Assembly (NCBI RefSeq): GCF_950023065.1
Contig: NC_088677.1
Coordinates: 47,074,555-47,138,554 of the forward strand
Direction of reading: 5' to 3'
Source: Planococcus citri
Lineage: Eukaryota; Arthropoda; Insecta; Hemiptera; Pseudococcidae
Length of the DNA stretch: 64,000 bases
Positions 30,779 to 45,700 of this stretch are shown here, piece by piece. The notes beneath the pieces are model-generated. The model searched no databases. It was not told the DNA's origin and was given only the letters and a program-made list of their open reading frames with translations. Numbering within the stretch: position 1 is the stretch's first letter; each line of letters starts with the position of its first letter. Made by a program: the position numbers and the translations under genes.

Positions 30779-33700
30779 TTACTGATGCGTTACATTAGAA
30801 TTTGATACATTAGCTGAGTTGATATCTTCTTGAATTACAACAGGTCGAATCGCGTTTGAATTAACTAACCTGGTAATAACAGGTTGTCCTAAGCAATAAA
30901 ATGTCACATTATTGATACCATCTCGACATTTGAAATAAATCCTTTCATGCACATGTAACTAACCTCTCAGAGATCCAGCATTTTGGGCAGAAATCGGAAT
31001 AACCTTGAGGCCTTGCAATGTTTTCAAATTTATCATACCAGGCGCATTAAAAGCAGAAGGTAAAAGAACTTGTTGAACTGGCGTTTGCTGAAGTAACGTT
31101 AGAGCTCCTCCCGATGTAGTAGGCAATACCACGGTCTGATTATTATTAACGGTTGTAGCGGCCGGAGTGAGAATTTGTACATTCTGCAACAGCATAGTAA
31201 TATTCAAGTTTTGATTAACAGCGAAAAAAAATCAAAATTTATGCGCATCGTATTATATTACTAACTTGATTATTCTGCGTAAACATCTTTGGTTGTTGAT
31301 TCAGAGCTACAACTGTATACGTGGGAAGACTCGGTTTACTAACAGCAACTGAAATTGTAGTACCAGTCGCCAAAACTGCAAGAAAAATTTACGAATAATA
31401 CACATCATTTCGTTCGTAATCAACGAGTCAAATTTACAAAATCGCACCTGTTACAGGTTTTGAATTCTGAATAATTGCAGGGGTCACAGAAGTCTGTATT
31501 TTTTGTAATCTAGCAGTGGAAGTTGAAGATACGGCAGCTTGCAGCTAAATTGACGTGGAAAATATTAATATTTCATTTTAAAAAATAACGACCGAAACGA
31601 TTCTGCAGTTACCTTTGTAATGTCCGCCGAATAAGGAGTCATGATACCGGCGCTATTTGCTATCTGTATAATCTGCGGCTGAGGTTGTTTCTGCTGAATT
31701 TTTTGATTCTGCTGCGTTGCTTGCTTAATCATTACTAACTGTTGTTGTTGCTGAGGTTGCTGTTTCAGCATAACGATCTGCTGTTGGCCTTGCTGCTGCG
31801 GTTCGGGCTTCAGCATCACTATCTGTTGTTGCGGATTAGCACGTTTTATCGGCTGTTGTTGTTTTAGCAATAATTGTTGAATATGTTGCGTTGATAATTG
31901 CTGGCCTGATAATTGTATAATTTGGTGTTTCGAATTCGATACTTGTTGCTGATATTGTTGTTTATTCAGAATAACTAAAGGCGACGCAGAAATATGTTTG
32001 GTATTCTGTGAGGGCGATTCTTCTTCGTTCAGCACGTTTTGCGTTTCAGCTACGATCTGACCTTGGTTTTGTTTTATTACTATCATCTGTTTCGGTAAGG
32101 TTTTAGGTTGCTGTATTGTAACGCTTTGCACAGGTTGATCTTTACTGGCTCCGCTTTGTTGCATTTTCAGCTCGTTTTGATGTTTCACTAGTAATTGCTG
32201 CAGTTGTTTCTGGTGTTTTTCAAGTAAATCTTGCTTACTCATTTCCACCCCATCCGAAGTCACTTTTTGTACTTCGTTCGATCTATTTTCGACGACATTA
32301 CAATTGCGTGTATCGGCGTTTATCAGTTGTTGTTCTAATTGCTTCTGCTGCTGCTGTCGTTGAGTTTTTTGCAAATTCGCAAGCGCTATTCGTTGCTGAG
32401 GAGTTTGCCCTGGTTGCACTTGTTTTAGCACAACGGTGTGTTTTTTGTCAGAATTATCTTCTTGTTTAATTACTACTATTTGTTGAGGAGAGATTTGAGT
32501 GATGGGTTTGGCGCATTTCACTACAAAATAAATAAACAAATGAATACAATGAAAAATTGATTCAAAAAACTGAATGCTATATTACGCGATTTCTTGAGTG
32601 TAAAAAACTTACCGGCTTCATTGCTCGTTAATGTCTTTGCATTGATTAATTTAACAATAGTATTTGGAGAAAGAATACTGGAACTGGCAATAATTGACTT
32701 AGCATCGGCAATATTGGTTTTCTATTTAAAAAAAATCATTTCAAGACGTTATTGTTTAAAATTTCAGCGCATAACAGACTATGTACATTCAAAAATGTAT
32801 GAAAGTACTTACAGTTAAATTATTTGTCGCAGGACTAGTTGTAAAACCTTCTTTGATAATAGCTTTTTTGATAATGGACGGCCGAACTGTCTTGGCAACA
32901 GGTTTAGGAGAAGCCTTCGCATCAGGAGTGCGAACAACTGCTCTGGGTTTCTCCGCAACCGCGGCAGTTTGAAAGCTAATAATTTGCGAATCTGCTAATT
33001 TATCAATATTTTGACAAACGGTATCTGGTATTGTAGTCTGAATGATCGCAGTTTGAGGTAATTTAGTCTTTTCATCTTTAGTATTGCGTTGAGCAGTAGT
33101 TGCTCTTTTGGCGACAGGCTTAGCGTCAGCTGATTTAACAACTGCGTTCTTAGGTCCTCTGGCATTCGCTTTGGGTTCTTTAGTAACGCGAACATTTATC
33201 GGATCCGTTGATCGAAAATCAGGCTTTACAGATGCAACATTTGTTACAGGAGCGAAGTCTTTACGTAGTTTCCAAACTGGAGTTTTTCTTGAAATTTTCG
33301 GTTTAACAGCTTCGATCATTTCTGAAACATTATTAAAATTCTATTACAATGACCGAATTTCATTGTTTTTTCCTTTCTTTTTTTTTTACTATTACGGGAA
33401 AGTATTTTCTTACCAAAATCACTAATCGTTCTCGATCTATGAAGATAAATCCAAATTTTCCTTCTAGCGTCGTATTTGACGCACGGATCCGATTCAATTT
33501 GTAATTTTTCTAAAGCGTAAGTAACCGCACCGTGAAGTATACAGTTCATTACATTATTAGATAAGTATTGAGAATCTTTTAGTAAGGTAACAATGTCTTG
33601 TCGAGTACCCTCTCCATTTGGTAACCGAGCGGCTGCATCTTGAACTAATGACAAAAAAACCTCGTATATTACATTTAAAACTACTATTTCATCTTATCGC

Positions 33701-36700
33701 TTTTCTAGTACTAACCTAAAGCTAAAATAGTAACGAAATAAGGTCTGCTTTCAATAAGTAAGGAGCTGCCTTTATTAATTTTGGCATTATTTGGAAGCAC
33801 GTGATTCATATTGACAGGACCTACTACAGTTTGATACCCATGAATACGATATACAAATGGTGTATTTGGATTTTGAAAACGATGGTATTCCTGCAACAGA
33901 AGTCAAGGGTCAAAATACTATTCTGAGACTAAGAATAGTTCCAACTGAAAACCAACCTGTTTCCGAAAATCTTCCTTTTCCTCGAACGAAGAAGGCTTAA
34001 CGACCCAGTCAGTTGGAAACCTTGAAGAAGCAGGAGAAACTGATCTTTGTTCGCGTTTCACATCGAATTCTTCGCGAAGCACGAACGGAATTATAGATTC
34101 ATCTTCGACCACTCGCGCAGCTACTTCGTCTTTATTTTTCAGCCATGCCTCGCATAAAAGCATTAACTTAGCATCGGAGTCGCGGCCAGCGCCAATCCAT
34201 TGGTAAATATCTAAATTTGCTTTGTAATCGATATACGGCACGTAATCGGTTGGTAGTAAATCATCTGAAAATATTAACATTTAATATCAATTAACCAAAT
34301 AAATATTATAAAATTTCTGTTTTCAAAGCGATCTACTCACCAGGACACTGTCCAGCTAGAAATGTAACCGCGTTTTGTAATAAACTAGGCCACGATTGAT
34401 TAGTGTACCAACTGTTGAGTGGAGAAACTGCATTATCGTACCACGTATCTACACGTTTTTGTAAATTACGCAAATCCATTCTATGATCCCAAGTAGAACA
34501 AACAATTTCTCTTATTAAACTAAAGAAGCAGGTATGAGCATTATGCATCAGTTCAGGCGGCGGCCTAAAACAAAAATAAAATAGTCAATTCAATACATTT
34601 GCACATAATGAGAATTTGCAGCAGTCTTCATGTCAACTTACTTATCTCGAGTGGGCGGTGGTTCATTCTCTTCAACATTCATAGGGCCTAAATCCATTAC
34701 GTTCATATTATCCAAATCGGTAACGGTTGGTGAAATTCTCTGAGTTGAAGTAGCATTTCCACAAGCTGAAATAACCGAATTAGTACAGTACATGTTCGAA
34801 TAAAATATATTTTTATTCCAATGTACGCACTTGAAATACAAGAAGATACTGAAGGTGAACTTGCAAATGTAGTTTCTGCAATTTGATCGATTGATAAAGA
34901 TTCAAAAGTCAAGTTATCAACTTCTGATATATTTGGTGTTTCGGTTGGTGTGTTTTTATCACTGCTTAAAGATTTGCTGAATGAGGAACTGTAATGAAAT
35001 GAATATTTTAATTGCAAGTTAAAGGTGCATAATATTTTGATCAAATGATGTTCACCTATCATTAGTGACAACAGAATGCAACGCAACGTTATAGCTTTCT
35101 GGAGTCAGGAGGAAATCAGCTTGAGCTTTGTCGTTGTTTACATCAACGTGATGATTAAACTCGTCGAATAGTAAAACCGATGATTTACTTTCCTCATTTT
35201 TTATGTATTCGTTTACTTTAGCCTCTTCTTCTTCTTGTTTAAGTAATGCCGCTACTGCATTGTCTTGCTCTTCTTTCATGGCTAATTCATTCTTCATCAT
35301 CACTTCCTCCGATATACTTGGCTCGGTTTTTACGATTGGAAATTCATCGACTTCTTGTTTTACTTGTACAGAGTTGAATTTCGATTCAGCAGGAGGTACT
35401 TCGACAAAAGTAAACGAATTAGTGACTGGAGGACTTGAAAAATTATCATCAATAGGTTGCGATTCAGATTTAATTAATTCAATTGATTTCTGTGAAAAGA
35501 AAAAATTAATAAATCAATACAACTGTTCAATACATTTTACAATCACATTTTCAAGTAAATCGCAAAAAAGTGTTTTACCAGAGGCGACTGTTTCGGACTA
35601 GTCGCAGTTGCAGCGGGCTTTCTAGTTCTTCTTCTTCTAACTGGCTTTATCTCTTTAGAAGCTTTGAGCACCACAGGCGATTTATTAGGTTTACTTTTTT
35701 TCTGTATTTTCAAATGAGGCTGGAACATAGAGAATAATGTTATCCTAAAAAGTGTGAGTTAAATTTTTAAAAAGTGAATACTTACATGTAAATTACGATT
35801 ATATTTATGATACTGCTTAACCATTTCTTTATACTTGTCCTCAGTCATATCGAAAGGATTATCAACATTCAGCACTAAACGACTTAAATCCAAGCAGTCA
35901 GGTCTAGATAAGGTTGATATAGTCGGTTGTTCGAACTCTTCATTAAAAGATTCTTCTAAAACGCAGATTTGTTTCCTGTGTTTTTTAGTGAACGGAGGTG
36001 GTATAAAGCCCTCTAAAAAAGAAATTAGAATTACATTCTTGTATTCCATGTTATTTTCATGATACTAGAAAGCAAAATTGGTACCTGGATAGTTTTCATC
36101 GTATGAGCTATCACTCGAATCGCCTATTTCTTTTTTAATCGAACTCAACTCTTGAAAATATCGGTGTTTTACCCTTTTCTCTAATGAAATACGCTCCATT
36201 TTTCTTTTCAAACTGGAAGGACTAGTACCTACGGACGCCGAAGGTAAAGTGGAGCCCCGTTGTAGATCTGATACATTTTCTAATAATTTATGACGCATTG
36301 TTAAACTATGTTTAAGTACTTTATAGTAATATATGCGTTGTTTTTTTCTAGAAAAAAAAGTAACAAACAAAATGTGTTAGGTAGAAATGTAAACAAGAGA
36401 AAAAACACTTCAATTTTCTACTCACAAATATTCTCTGTATCTAGCTTTCATCACGAGTTTTTGCATGTTGACTATATCACTTCTGTAAAATCCTGTGTTC
36501 AATTTATCGCAGAATTCAGTTAAAGGATTAGCACCGAAACGGAATTCCTCGCCAGAAAATAGTAATTTCAAAGTGCATGACTTTTCTTCAGCGTCATTTT
36601 CTTCGAAATTGGGCAGGAATTGCTAGAATAAATAAGTCCGATATGATACATACATCTATCACTCGGTACATTATTCATCTTTAGGAAGTTGGTTCGTATT

Positions 36701-36910
36701 AGTTACCATCAAGTGTCTCCTCTGCTGTTCTGTGAACGCGTTCCACGAATCCACCGAAAACAGAACTTGAAACAATTCCGTATTTTCGCAGAGTGCCTGA
36801 GGTAACTTGATCTTTTCGCCGTTTATCAAACATTCTTCGTATTTCAATGAGTGTCTTTTGTGAGATGTTGGGGATGACTTCGGAAAATTTTGCAGCAGTA
36901 TGTCGTCCAT
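30779..36910 (-). CDS. NFRKB: NFRKB, INO80 chromatin-remodelling complex subunit
   Basis: Nineteen exons on the minus strand: 36910-36707, 36622-36426, 36347-36085, 36012-35786, 35719-35579, 35489-35056, 34988-34831, 34765-34642, 34564-34341, 34264-33957, 33890-33716, 33644-33414, 33321-32813, 32721-32613, 32520-31613, 31544-31448, 31375-31266, 31183-30964 and 30888-30779. Phases agree and give 1,582 residues. The N-terminal DEUBAD-type domain (LPQALCENTELFQVLFSVDS ... LLFSGEEFRFGANPLTEF) is the part that in human NFRKB binds and inhibits the deubiquitinase UCH37. The conserved winged-helix-like domain (VQDAAARLPNGEGTRQDIV ... SDPCVKYDARRKIWIYLHR) lies around residues 740-895. The C-terminal third is Gln-rich, mainly in the 908-base exon 15, then TA/VN-rich. 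The gene is nuclear. Its start faces eIF3f 1.06 kb away. AATAAA (minus) is at 30639-30644. Confidence 0.95.
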
Positions 36911-37973
36911 TTCTAGAAACCAAATAATAATTAATCTAGTTGAAACAATCAGAAGAAGGTATTGTAACCTTGAGCGTTGAGAAGTTACATTAGACAGACA
37001 TGCTGAGTTTTCTATACAGTAGAAAATTACCTTTAAAAATACAGTTTCAATTGTAAATAATCAACTATATACACGAATTTACAAACACTGATAACACTTG
37101 AAAAGTCGTCATAATTTACATTCGTCCACATTTAATGATTCGTTAACGTTGGGATTCATACTGTTATTGAATTTATAGCAGATCTTGTTACATATTTTTA
37201 GATTAAAACAATTTTTTTTACAATTCATAACCGTAACAAATAAATTATCACATTATAATCAATCAAAATAATCTTTTTGCGGACGGCAACGGAAGGAGCA
37301 AAAATTGACTGGAAGGTGTTTACGTGAATTGACCAATAATGAAAATCAGAGGCAAAAAGTTTTTAAAATCATTGGAATGAATTGAAAATGAATTCATGGT
37401 GAAAGGTAATTAACAAATAATTTCATTAACTGCGCAGAATTCAGAAATAAAAGATTTTTAGGCGTTTTCTTTCAACTTGAACCATTTTGAAAAAATTTTC
37501 TTTTGCATCAGAACAGTTTGTATTTTGGTTACACTGTATAAATTTGTGTGTTTATTTACGATAAAAACGAGAACTAAAAAGTCAAAAGATACATTTTTTA
37601 TACTTTTGGTAATTTTACCGTAATTACGTGATTATTACAAGAAAAAATTGTTTTCTCAAATTTTACAAAAAAATGTGATGAAGGAATTTTTTTGTGTTTG
37701 TGTTTGTGATATTTTGGGTACGTTGCACGACGAATAGCACGATTTTCATAATCCGCGTGAAGAAAATTGAAATTTTCCAGTGAAAATTGATGAATATTGC
37801 TGAAAAATTCCATCAGTTTGCCGATATCAGTGAGTAATTCTCAATATCAACCATCTGTAGCTTCATAATTTCATATCGCTTACTGTTTATTGAAACCGTA
37901 TCGTCAAAACTAAGTCTCTTATCTCTCCGTATTTGGTCTGCCGGCACAGATTCCATCCGAATAATTTGTCAAA
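36911..37973. promoter_or_regulatory. head-to-head promoter region of NFRKB and eIF3f
   Basis: 1,063 bases separate the two start codons, with no other exon visible. Both housekeeping genes are probably driven from here. A short run near 37273-37291 (TTTGCGGACGGCAACGGAAG) is more GC-rich than its surroundings. No TATA box can be assigned with confidence. Confidence 0.45.
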
Positions 37974-39188
37974 ATGGCTCTGAATTTGATGCTGAAGGTG
38001 CATCCGGTTGTATTATTTCAAATCGTCGATGCATATGAAAGGCGTAATGTCGATGCTTATCGAGTTATCGGTACTCTCTTGGGTATGTTTCGTTTCCTTA
38101 TTCTACACTACTCGCTGCCTTCAATAAGCTATATTTGGTTCAATTTTTCAGGAACTGTGGAGAAAGGCGTCGTAGAAGCCACCAACTGCTTTTGTGTTCC
38201 TCATAAAGAACATGAAGATATTGTAAGTTCTAAGTTTCTAATCGATGTTATGTATTGGTAGTTGGTACGGATATGATAAGTCCCAGTATGCTGACTTACG
38301 TTTCTTTGATATCCTTAACAGGTGGAAGCAGAATTGATCTACGCTAAAGATTTGTATGATATGAACCAACAAGTGAACAAACAGGAAGTCATTGTTGGAT
38401 GGTGGGCTACCGGACACACTGTAACGTCACACTCATCTGTCATTCACGAATATTATTCTAGAGAATGTTCAAATCCGGTCCATATGACTTTGGATACAAC
38501 ACTCAAAGGTGGTCATCTCGGATTACAAGCATTCGTAAAGTAAGTTTTCTATATTCGAGTGATTGTTGGCATAGTGAAATCGATCAGAATTATATTATTT
38601 ATATACATTTTACTATTTTCAGTGTAACTGTTGGAGTACCCGGTGGTAAAACTGGATCACATTTTACACCTATTCCCGTCGAAGTTGCTTCATACGAACC
38701 TGAAGTTATATCTCGTAAGTTACATACAGGCCATTTGTTATTCCTCGAATGTGACCGTAAACTATTCAGCTTCAATTTCATTTTACAGTACGTCTATGCC
38801 AGAAAACCATCGCTTTGTCTCAAAAATGTGTCGAACCTACAGACGATTTAGAACGTATAGTCGAAGCTGCCGATAAACTGAAAGGTTTGATAGATAATGT
38901 TCTCGCTTACGTCGAAGATGTTATTATTGGAAAACGTGAACCGGATAACGAAATTGGTAGAACGTTGTTAGATATGGTACATAGTGTACCGAAAATGTCA
39001 TCTGAACAGTTCCAGAATATGTTCAACTCTAATGTTAAGGTATGATTCATTGTACTGTTCAACTTGTATGGCATGATCCTTACATTTTTTTTTCTCTGCA
39101 GGATTTATTGATGGTTCTATCGCTGGCGCAATTAATTCATACGCAGTTGCAATTAAACGAACAATTGACCTTCCTTACTACCATATAA
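37974..39188 (+). CDS. eIF3f: translation initiation factor eIF3 subunit f
   Basis: Six exons: 37974-38082, 38152-38222, 38322-38539, 38623-38714, 38789-39039 and 39102-39188, giving 275 residues. It is an MPN-domain protein of the eIF3 complex, which loads mRNA on the 40S ribosome. Seen: LKVHPVVLFQIVDAYERRN, VIGTLLGTVEKGVVEATNCF, VGWWATGHTVTSHSSVIHEYY, LGLQAFVNVTVGVPGGKTG and the C-terminal LLMVLSLAQLIHTQLQLNEQ helix. The JAMM metal-binding set is not complete, as in other eIF3f proteins. It lacks the long Pro/Ala-rich N-terminal extension of the human protein. A strong GTGAGT donor occurs 10 bases after the stop. AATAAA lies at 39276-39281. The gene is convergent with TBCEL. Confidence 0.96.
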
Positions 39189-39701
39189 TTTTGCCACGGT
39201 GAGTATATCTTTTCTTTTGAATATATTATTTGATCAAATACATGAACTTCAAATTATTCGTAGTATAAGCGATACAATAAATACTCGAAATATTTTTTAA
39301 AATTTTATTCACCTTTTTAAAAAATTGATTTATGTAGGAACATGTATGAGTAGGCTGTGTTTTCAACAGTAATATTGGCTTGAAATACCCCGTAGTTTGC
39401 TTAAAAGTTCAGTCAAGAGTAGAATGTGTATGAACAACTCGAATTTTTTGGAATTGTGTTCCCTTGAAGTATAGTATACTAATTACAAGTTTTTTAAAAA
39501 GGTTAAATTCAACAACTTAATTGTTAAAAATTAAATTAATGAAAGCACTCGCTCAAGTTACTTTTTAAAACTGAACTTCGTATAATCCTCTTTTATCTTC
39601 AATCAGAGTTAAATATACAGGTTTGTTAATATATTCTTTCAAACTCTGCTAGATTATATTACAAATTCTACGTTCTCATATGTATATGGGCTTCGATGTT
39701 C

Positions 39702-42700
39702 TTATTTGTTCAATTTCGACTCGACTATTATTTCGTCTCCGTTACGTATATTGTAACTGTACAACTGTTTGTTCGGAAATTTCATATGTTCCGGGCCGAT
39801 GACCTGTTTCATATGTTGATTTGAGTAGAATAATTTCATCTTGGATGCTGACATATCGGCGAAGTTCTCTAATTTCTGTTTCAATTCGTTCACAGTTTGG
39901 TATACGTCGATACTGCGTTCTTCGACTAATGTTCCATAAATTATGGCTACTTTGACTTTTCTTTCTGGTGATAAATCGACATTTACTAAAGGGTCAAGTT
40001 TACCGTGGATTGAAACCAGTTCGGTGTACCTAAAAAAAATTGAGAAAAATTACAAAATGATTTTTTTTATTTATGAGAAAAGTAATATATCTGGAATTTT
40101 ATAGCGAAATAGTTTCGGATTAACCGAATAACAGAAGCTCGAGCACTGAAATCTATTTCGGCGGAACTATTTGCCATATTATTTTCGAGCTGTGTTGATA
40201 ATTGCGTAGTTATCCCTTAAAAGCATTAGTTGGTATTTTCATTTATTTATCGATTTTATAGCCAAGGCAAACAGAAAATTTTGCAATTATTGTTGTCTGA
40301 ATAGTAAATAAAGATGATTTTCTATCTTCTCAAAACGTCGTAATGTGTTTGCATAAATTACTCGCTGAATTGCATTTTTTTCATCGAATCGGTGGACTTT
40401 TAATATTTCACTATTTCGTGTTTAGAAAACAATCAACTACATTTAAACATTTGTTTTGAATTGCGAGTACAGCTTTTTTCAAAATTAATTAATTCAATTT
40501 CACACCGACTCTTAGTAGCTAATAAAAGCTTTTGTTTTATGACTGATAAATTATATTCATTTATTCAAGTATTTAATTTCGATTAAAATACACCTCGTTT
40601 GAAGAGAACTAGAAGAAGTAATTGAACGCGGTTATAAAATCATTTTCGATTTACTATCGCATTTGCGATTCGAATAATAATTTTTCTTCTGCGTCATACA
40701 GTTCTATTACACATTATAAAAAGTGTACGGGCAGGCGTTTTTATAATTTTAGACTCGAGACCGCGTTACCAGGTAGTGTGGGCACTGGCAGTCGTCGTGT
40801 ACAAAAATTATTTTCAAATTAAGCCCGTATTTTAATGAAGAAAGAAAGTAGCCACGAAAAGGTGCTCTAAAAGTAGGAAAAATCTAGTTGCAAGTTGATA
40901 TATTGTATAATTATATAGCGAACCTTTCAGGTCGATCGCTTTCTGGTTTATCCATGTAGTAACGTATAAATGCCCTTTCGGCGTCTTCTCGTTCTTCTGA
41001 TGTAATTTCACCGCCACCGTTTAATACTCTTATATTGGGAAGACGAGCTATCAGAAGCTGTCTACGTTCGTGTTTCGTGTATTCCTGTAATAAACACGTG
41101 AACGATATGTACTTGTTTATACGCTGCGCAACATAATACAACCTTGTAGTGTTTTAAAATGGTTTTAGTCGCGTATTTCGCTACTTCACGCCATTAATAT
41201 TTTTCTCGTTTTGTTTTGGCAATCTGTGTTCTCGACATACCTGCCATTATAATCGTGTGGTTATGCAAGTTGAAAATTTATTCAATAATGATATGCGAGG
41301 AGGCCGATAAGAGATTAGTCGCGTTACATTACGAGGGAAAAAAATTATAGCGTCATATCTGCACAAAATTACACTCGACTTGGGAGGCTTTGAACGTACT
41401 GATTATGGGGCTTTTGTTCTTTGTTGTCGTCAATGCGTGAATAATGTTTATTTTAGAGATTCGAGTTGATCGAGAAAAAATTCATTCTCGCGAATTGAAA
41501 AAAATTTACCGTACAAAATTATTTAAAAGTGAACTTGAATTTTTTCCAGTCGAAAGGTTTTGCCAACTTTTTGTTTCAAGTTTACCATAGAAAATCCTTG
41601 TAAAAATTCCAATCGTTTAACAATACTTTTTTCTTCTGGTATCAAAATTGAGTGATTACTGATTAGCAACCAGGCAAATTTTTCAGAAAATGATGCCAAA
41701 CAACGAAGTATGAGTTGTAGGTACATGTATTAAAATTATCGAAATATTACTTAGACAATTTCCAGCTTTTCCCAGCTACTTGAAAGTGTAATCGTGAGAA
41801 AAGTTTAGGACCATTTTTTTTGGAGTACCCTTCAATTTTTGAAAATTGTCTTGAAATTAAATTTTCCCTTTCACCTTTGAAAATAAAATATTTTCCCTAA
41901 TACTTGACATTTCAGCTCGTAAATCATAGTTCAACTCGAATGATCCAAATATTTTCTGAACACGCTGCTAAACCAAAAGAAAAAACAAAATAGATCGCCA
42001 ACATCAATTTTATTCATACGATCGACTTCGCAATACTAGAAAAAATCATTTGATGAAGGCGAATACCAAAACAAACCGCTCATTCCGACGACTGAAATAT
42101 TGTATCATGAACTTCCGTTATGAATAATTATTTCACGTGCTCTGCGTACTTATCAGTCTAGTGTTCCTTTGTAAACTGTTTAGATTACACATAGGTAATT
42201 GCCAAATACGCGACTATAAACGCTGCACATTTACAATCGATAAAACGTTAAATTATAATAACACGTTAATCGTTTTACACACGCATGACCGAATGTTTGG
42301 TAGAAGTTTGGCTTTTGTCTTTCGAGAGAATCGCGGAATAAAAATTAGGAGCCGAGGAAATGAAGAATAAGGAAGGACAGAAAACGTCTCGCTTCATTGA
42401 GTACTACAGGTATTTCTAAAAAAATTTACATACCCCGAATAACGGGCAGCCTAGTACACGAAGACATTGCAAGGAAGGAAACCCGGATAATCTGTCTATA
42501 TCGTCCCAAGTCGATAGTAAAGTGTTGTTCAAATTGAGGAATTTCAAATACCGGAATGAACTGTGTGCCGAATCTGATTCTATTTCTGGAAAAGTAAACA
42601 ATTTTTTCGTCGATTGAGTAATCGATGTTACAAGAAACTACCTATGTGTTTTGAAATACGAGTGTATGCATAAATAAAGGCTTACCTGATGACTCTGACT

Positions 42701-45700
42701 GACTCTCACTTCGGCCATACTGTTCAGATGACGGCTGTCCTGTGCTGAGTGACGTCAAAGGACAATCGGCTAAAACCAGTATTTCTAATTTTGGAAACGC
42801 TTGGCCTAATTTTCGTATGACTGACCACGAAGATACGTGATTTCCTAAGGATTTATAATTAGAAAATGTTAATTAGTATAATATGACCGATATTTTTTCG
42901 TATGGGTGTCAAGCGTCAACTTGAAAGATAAAAATTTGGATTTTTGAAAAAGGTATGTAAAAATACACATGAATCTACGTATAATGTCCAGCTTGCTTAG
43001 TTGGGATTTTTATTGAAATATTTAAATTCCGTTTTCGATGACTCAGAAACTGAATAATTTTCTAGCTGAAATGATACTTCCACCTCCAAAAGCTTGCAAA
43101 GACTGGTCAGATCAATTTTCAATATTTTCTAGATTTCATCTGTAGTGCTAAGGGAACTTGAAGTGCCAGACACTCCGATGATAATTTTCTAAGATTATCT
43201 ATTTGAAAAATTGCCTAACTTTGAACTTTTAAGAGCGTTCAGCATTTAGTCAAGACGAAAGGGAAGGAGTAAACTGTTCGAAGAACCTGCACAATATACC
43301 TACTGATTTTCTGTTCTAAAATTCCAAAATGAAAAAAATCTTTAAAAAATAGAGTTCACACGGATAATATTTTTGACAGAAGAAAAGTTGAGTATACATG
43401 CACGATAATTTTATAACTTTTTTTTTTTAGTTCTTAAATTTTATGCATCTTAAAAGAGGAGTGACGAGGTTTTAGAATTTTGAGCTTTGCCTTAAAGGAG
43501 GGATCAGAAAAAGTGAGAAATGAGAATCTACTTGTTGGCTGCTCGAGTTGATTTTCAATCATTTTAGAGGAAGTTATTTAGTATGTTCAAGAGGTTTTCA
43601 TGGGTGATGAAAAATTGTTCTAGACTACTTTCAAATTAAAAAATCATTCTAATCTTAAAATTTGGTATAGGTATGTACTGCGTTGAAAAGTCACATAAAT
43701 TCGTCAAAAATCAGAAAAACAATTTAGCAAATTGAAAATCTGGATTCTAAAGGTTCGAGTTTAAGTCGGAAAATTAGAGTGGTTTTAAAGTAGATAAACA
43801 AAACTTGATTATCGAATTCATCACTTCTTGTCATCATCACAGGGAAGAAATGAATCGTTATTTACAATATGCATTCTAAAGTCGAGGACAAAGAGTATTG
43901 TAAAGATCACCCTGACATTGAAACCAAGACGACAGATATTTTTATTTTCCCTTCGTAATGTCTGCTTTTGTGCGAGACGTACGTAAAATTAATCTTTCTT
44001 TTGCGATCTTCGTCTGTGTATTGATGATATACGCCGCGTATTTCTCTGTGCCGCGTGGTGTGCGAAATTCAAGGTCTATGTTAAGCTTTTCCTTTTGCAT
44101 TTCTCTTTAAATTTCGTTCCGCTTTTGAGAACACGTAAGGAAAAATTTCTTGATATTCGTGTACTTATTAACGATAAACTTCAATTAACATTTGGCCGCA
44201 TTTACCCTTCTTTTCTACTACTTTTTGCGAAAGATCACCACGCATTTTATTTTGCGATTCGGCAATACTTCGTAGTGTAGGTTAGAGCCAAACTTACTAA
44301 TGTTTGTATACAAATATGATCAAGAATTTGAACAAGATCCAAATAATTTCTACAATTATTTCATAGACGTCTTTTTAACCAACTAGTAGGTCATTTATTT
44401 ACAGAATCTAGGTTACATATTGTATTTTTAAACGGTCTTTTTTTTCATTTTCATTTTCGAAAGCTTCGTATTTATTTACACATTTTGCGCATACGTTCAC
44501 CTTTTTGTTGGCCTGCTCGGTGGTGGTGGTGGTCGTAGCAAGCACACCTGTTTTAATACACTTCGATTGTTTATAAAATCGTGTGCTTCTGCTTACCTAG
44601 ATGGTTTGAAGATAACTGCGTGATTAATGGATTGTAAATACGGTCTAATGGTTTTGCTTGGCGATAATTTGATAATGTAGGTTTTTATGTTTATTGAATG
44701 ATTTTTCTAATGGCACGTCGAGCGTCGGCGGTTTAAGGGAGAACGCCGCAGCTCTCGTTTGGAATTTTTAAAATCAATTTTTGATTAATTTTGTTACGTT
44801 GTAAATTGAAAGGGTTGGGCGTTTTGGTATGAAATTTTGACCTCCGGCAGTCCTTTCGTTTATCGTGGATTGAATGTTCCAGTTCGAGTATGAGACGTGG
44901 TATTTTGCCCAAGGTTACACCGTGTTTCAGGCGAATTATTCTTTCAATTCGCAAAAAGCATTTTTGTAGATTTGTATAGATTAACATGTATTTTAAAATT
45001 ATTTGGTGTTTTTTTTAGCAAAAGTGGCGAAGAAAACCGATATTTTTTCACTTCGATTTTTTTAAAAATATGTACATGCCTTGATTTGTGTCTTATTTTT
45101 GTAAGAATAATTTTCTTAATTTTTCTCAATCATTCACCAAATTTTACATTTTGTAAAAAGAATGCGCAAAGTATCAGAAAAAAATTTCAAAAATAGACTC
45201 TCTCATCCAAAAATTATTCTTTCTTGAAACAATTATCACATTTCGGAAAAAAAATTGGCATATATTATCTACACAACTTGTTCTTTCAGCAAAGATCGTA
45301 GTAACAAATCACGAAACATACAAATGTCGAAGGTTAAATAAAATTAGAGCATCTGCCGGGCCCAGTAACAGCGCTTCAAACACTGAAATGATTTGCCAAA
45401 ACCGATAAAATGAGAAAATAGTATCTTTTATTTTGATTAAAATTCGAAACACAATTTTTGATGACGTTGAACGAAATATCGCGCATTTTTTTCTATCGTA
45501 ATAATTGGTAAATGCTTTATCGCGAGTAATTACGTTGTGATACGATTATATTAATTGATAAGGCAGTGAAAAAGTTATGGTACGGGCACGTTGATTAGTT
45601 TTGAAAAAAGCTTTCATCGAATAGCGAGTTTGTAACACGATAATGATCTTACCAGCGCGACAAATCTAAGTACCTATGTACCTAAATCGTTACCTGCTGG

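Noticed and set aside
32594..33425. Several plus-strand frames opposite NFRKB exons
   Set aside because: Antisense to well-supported NFRKB exons with correct phases.
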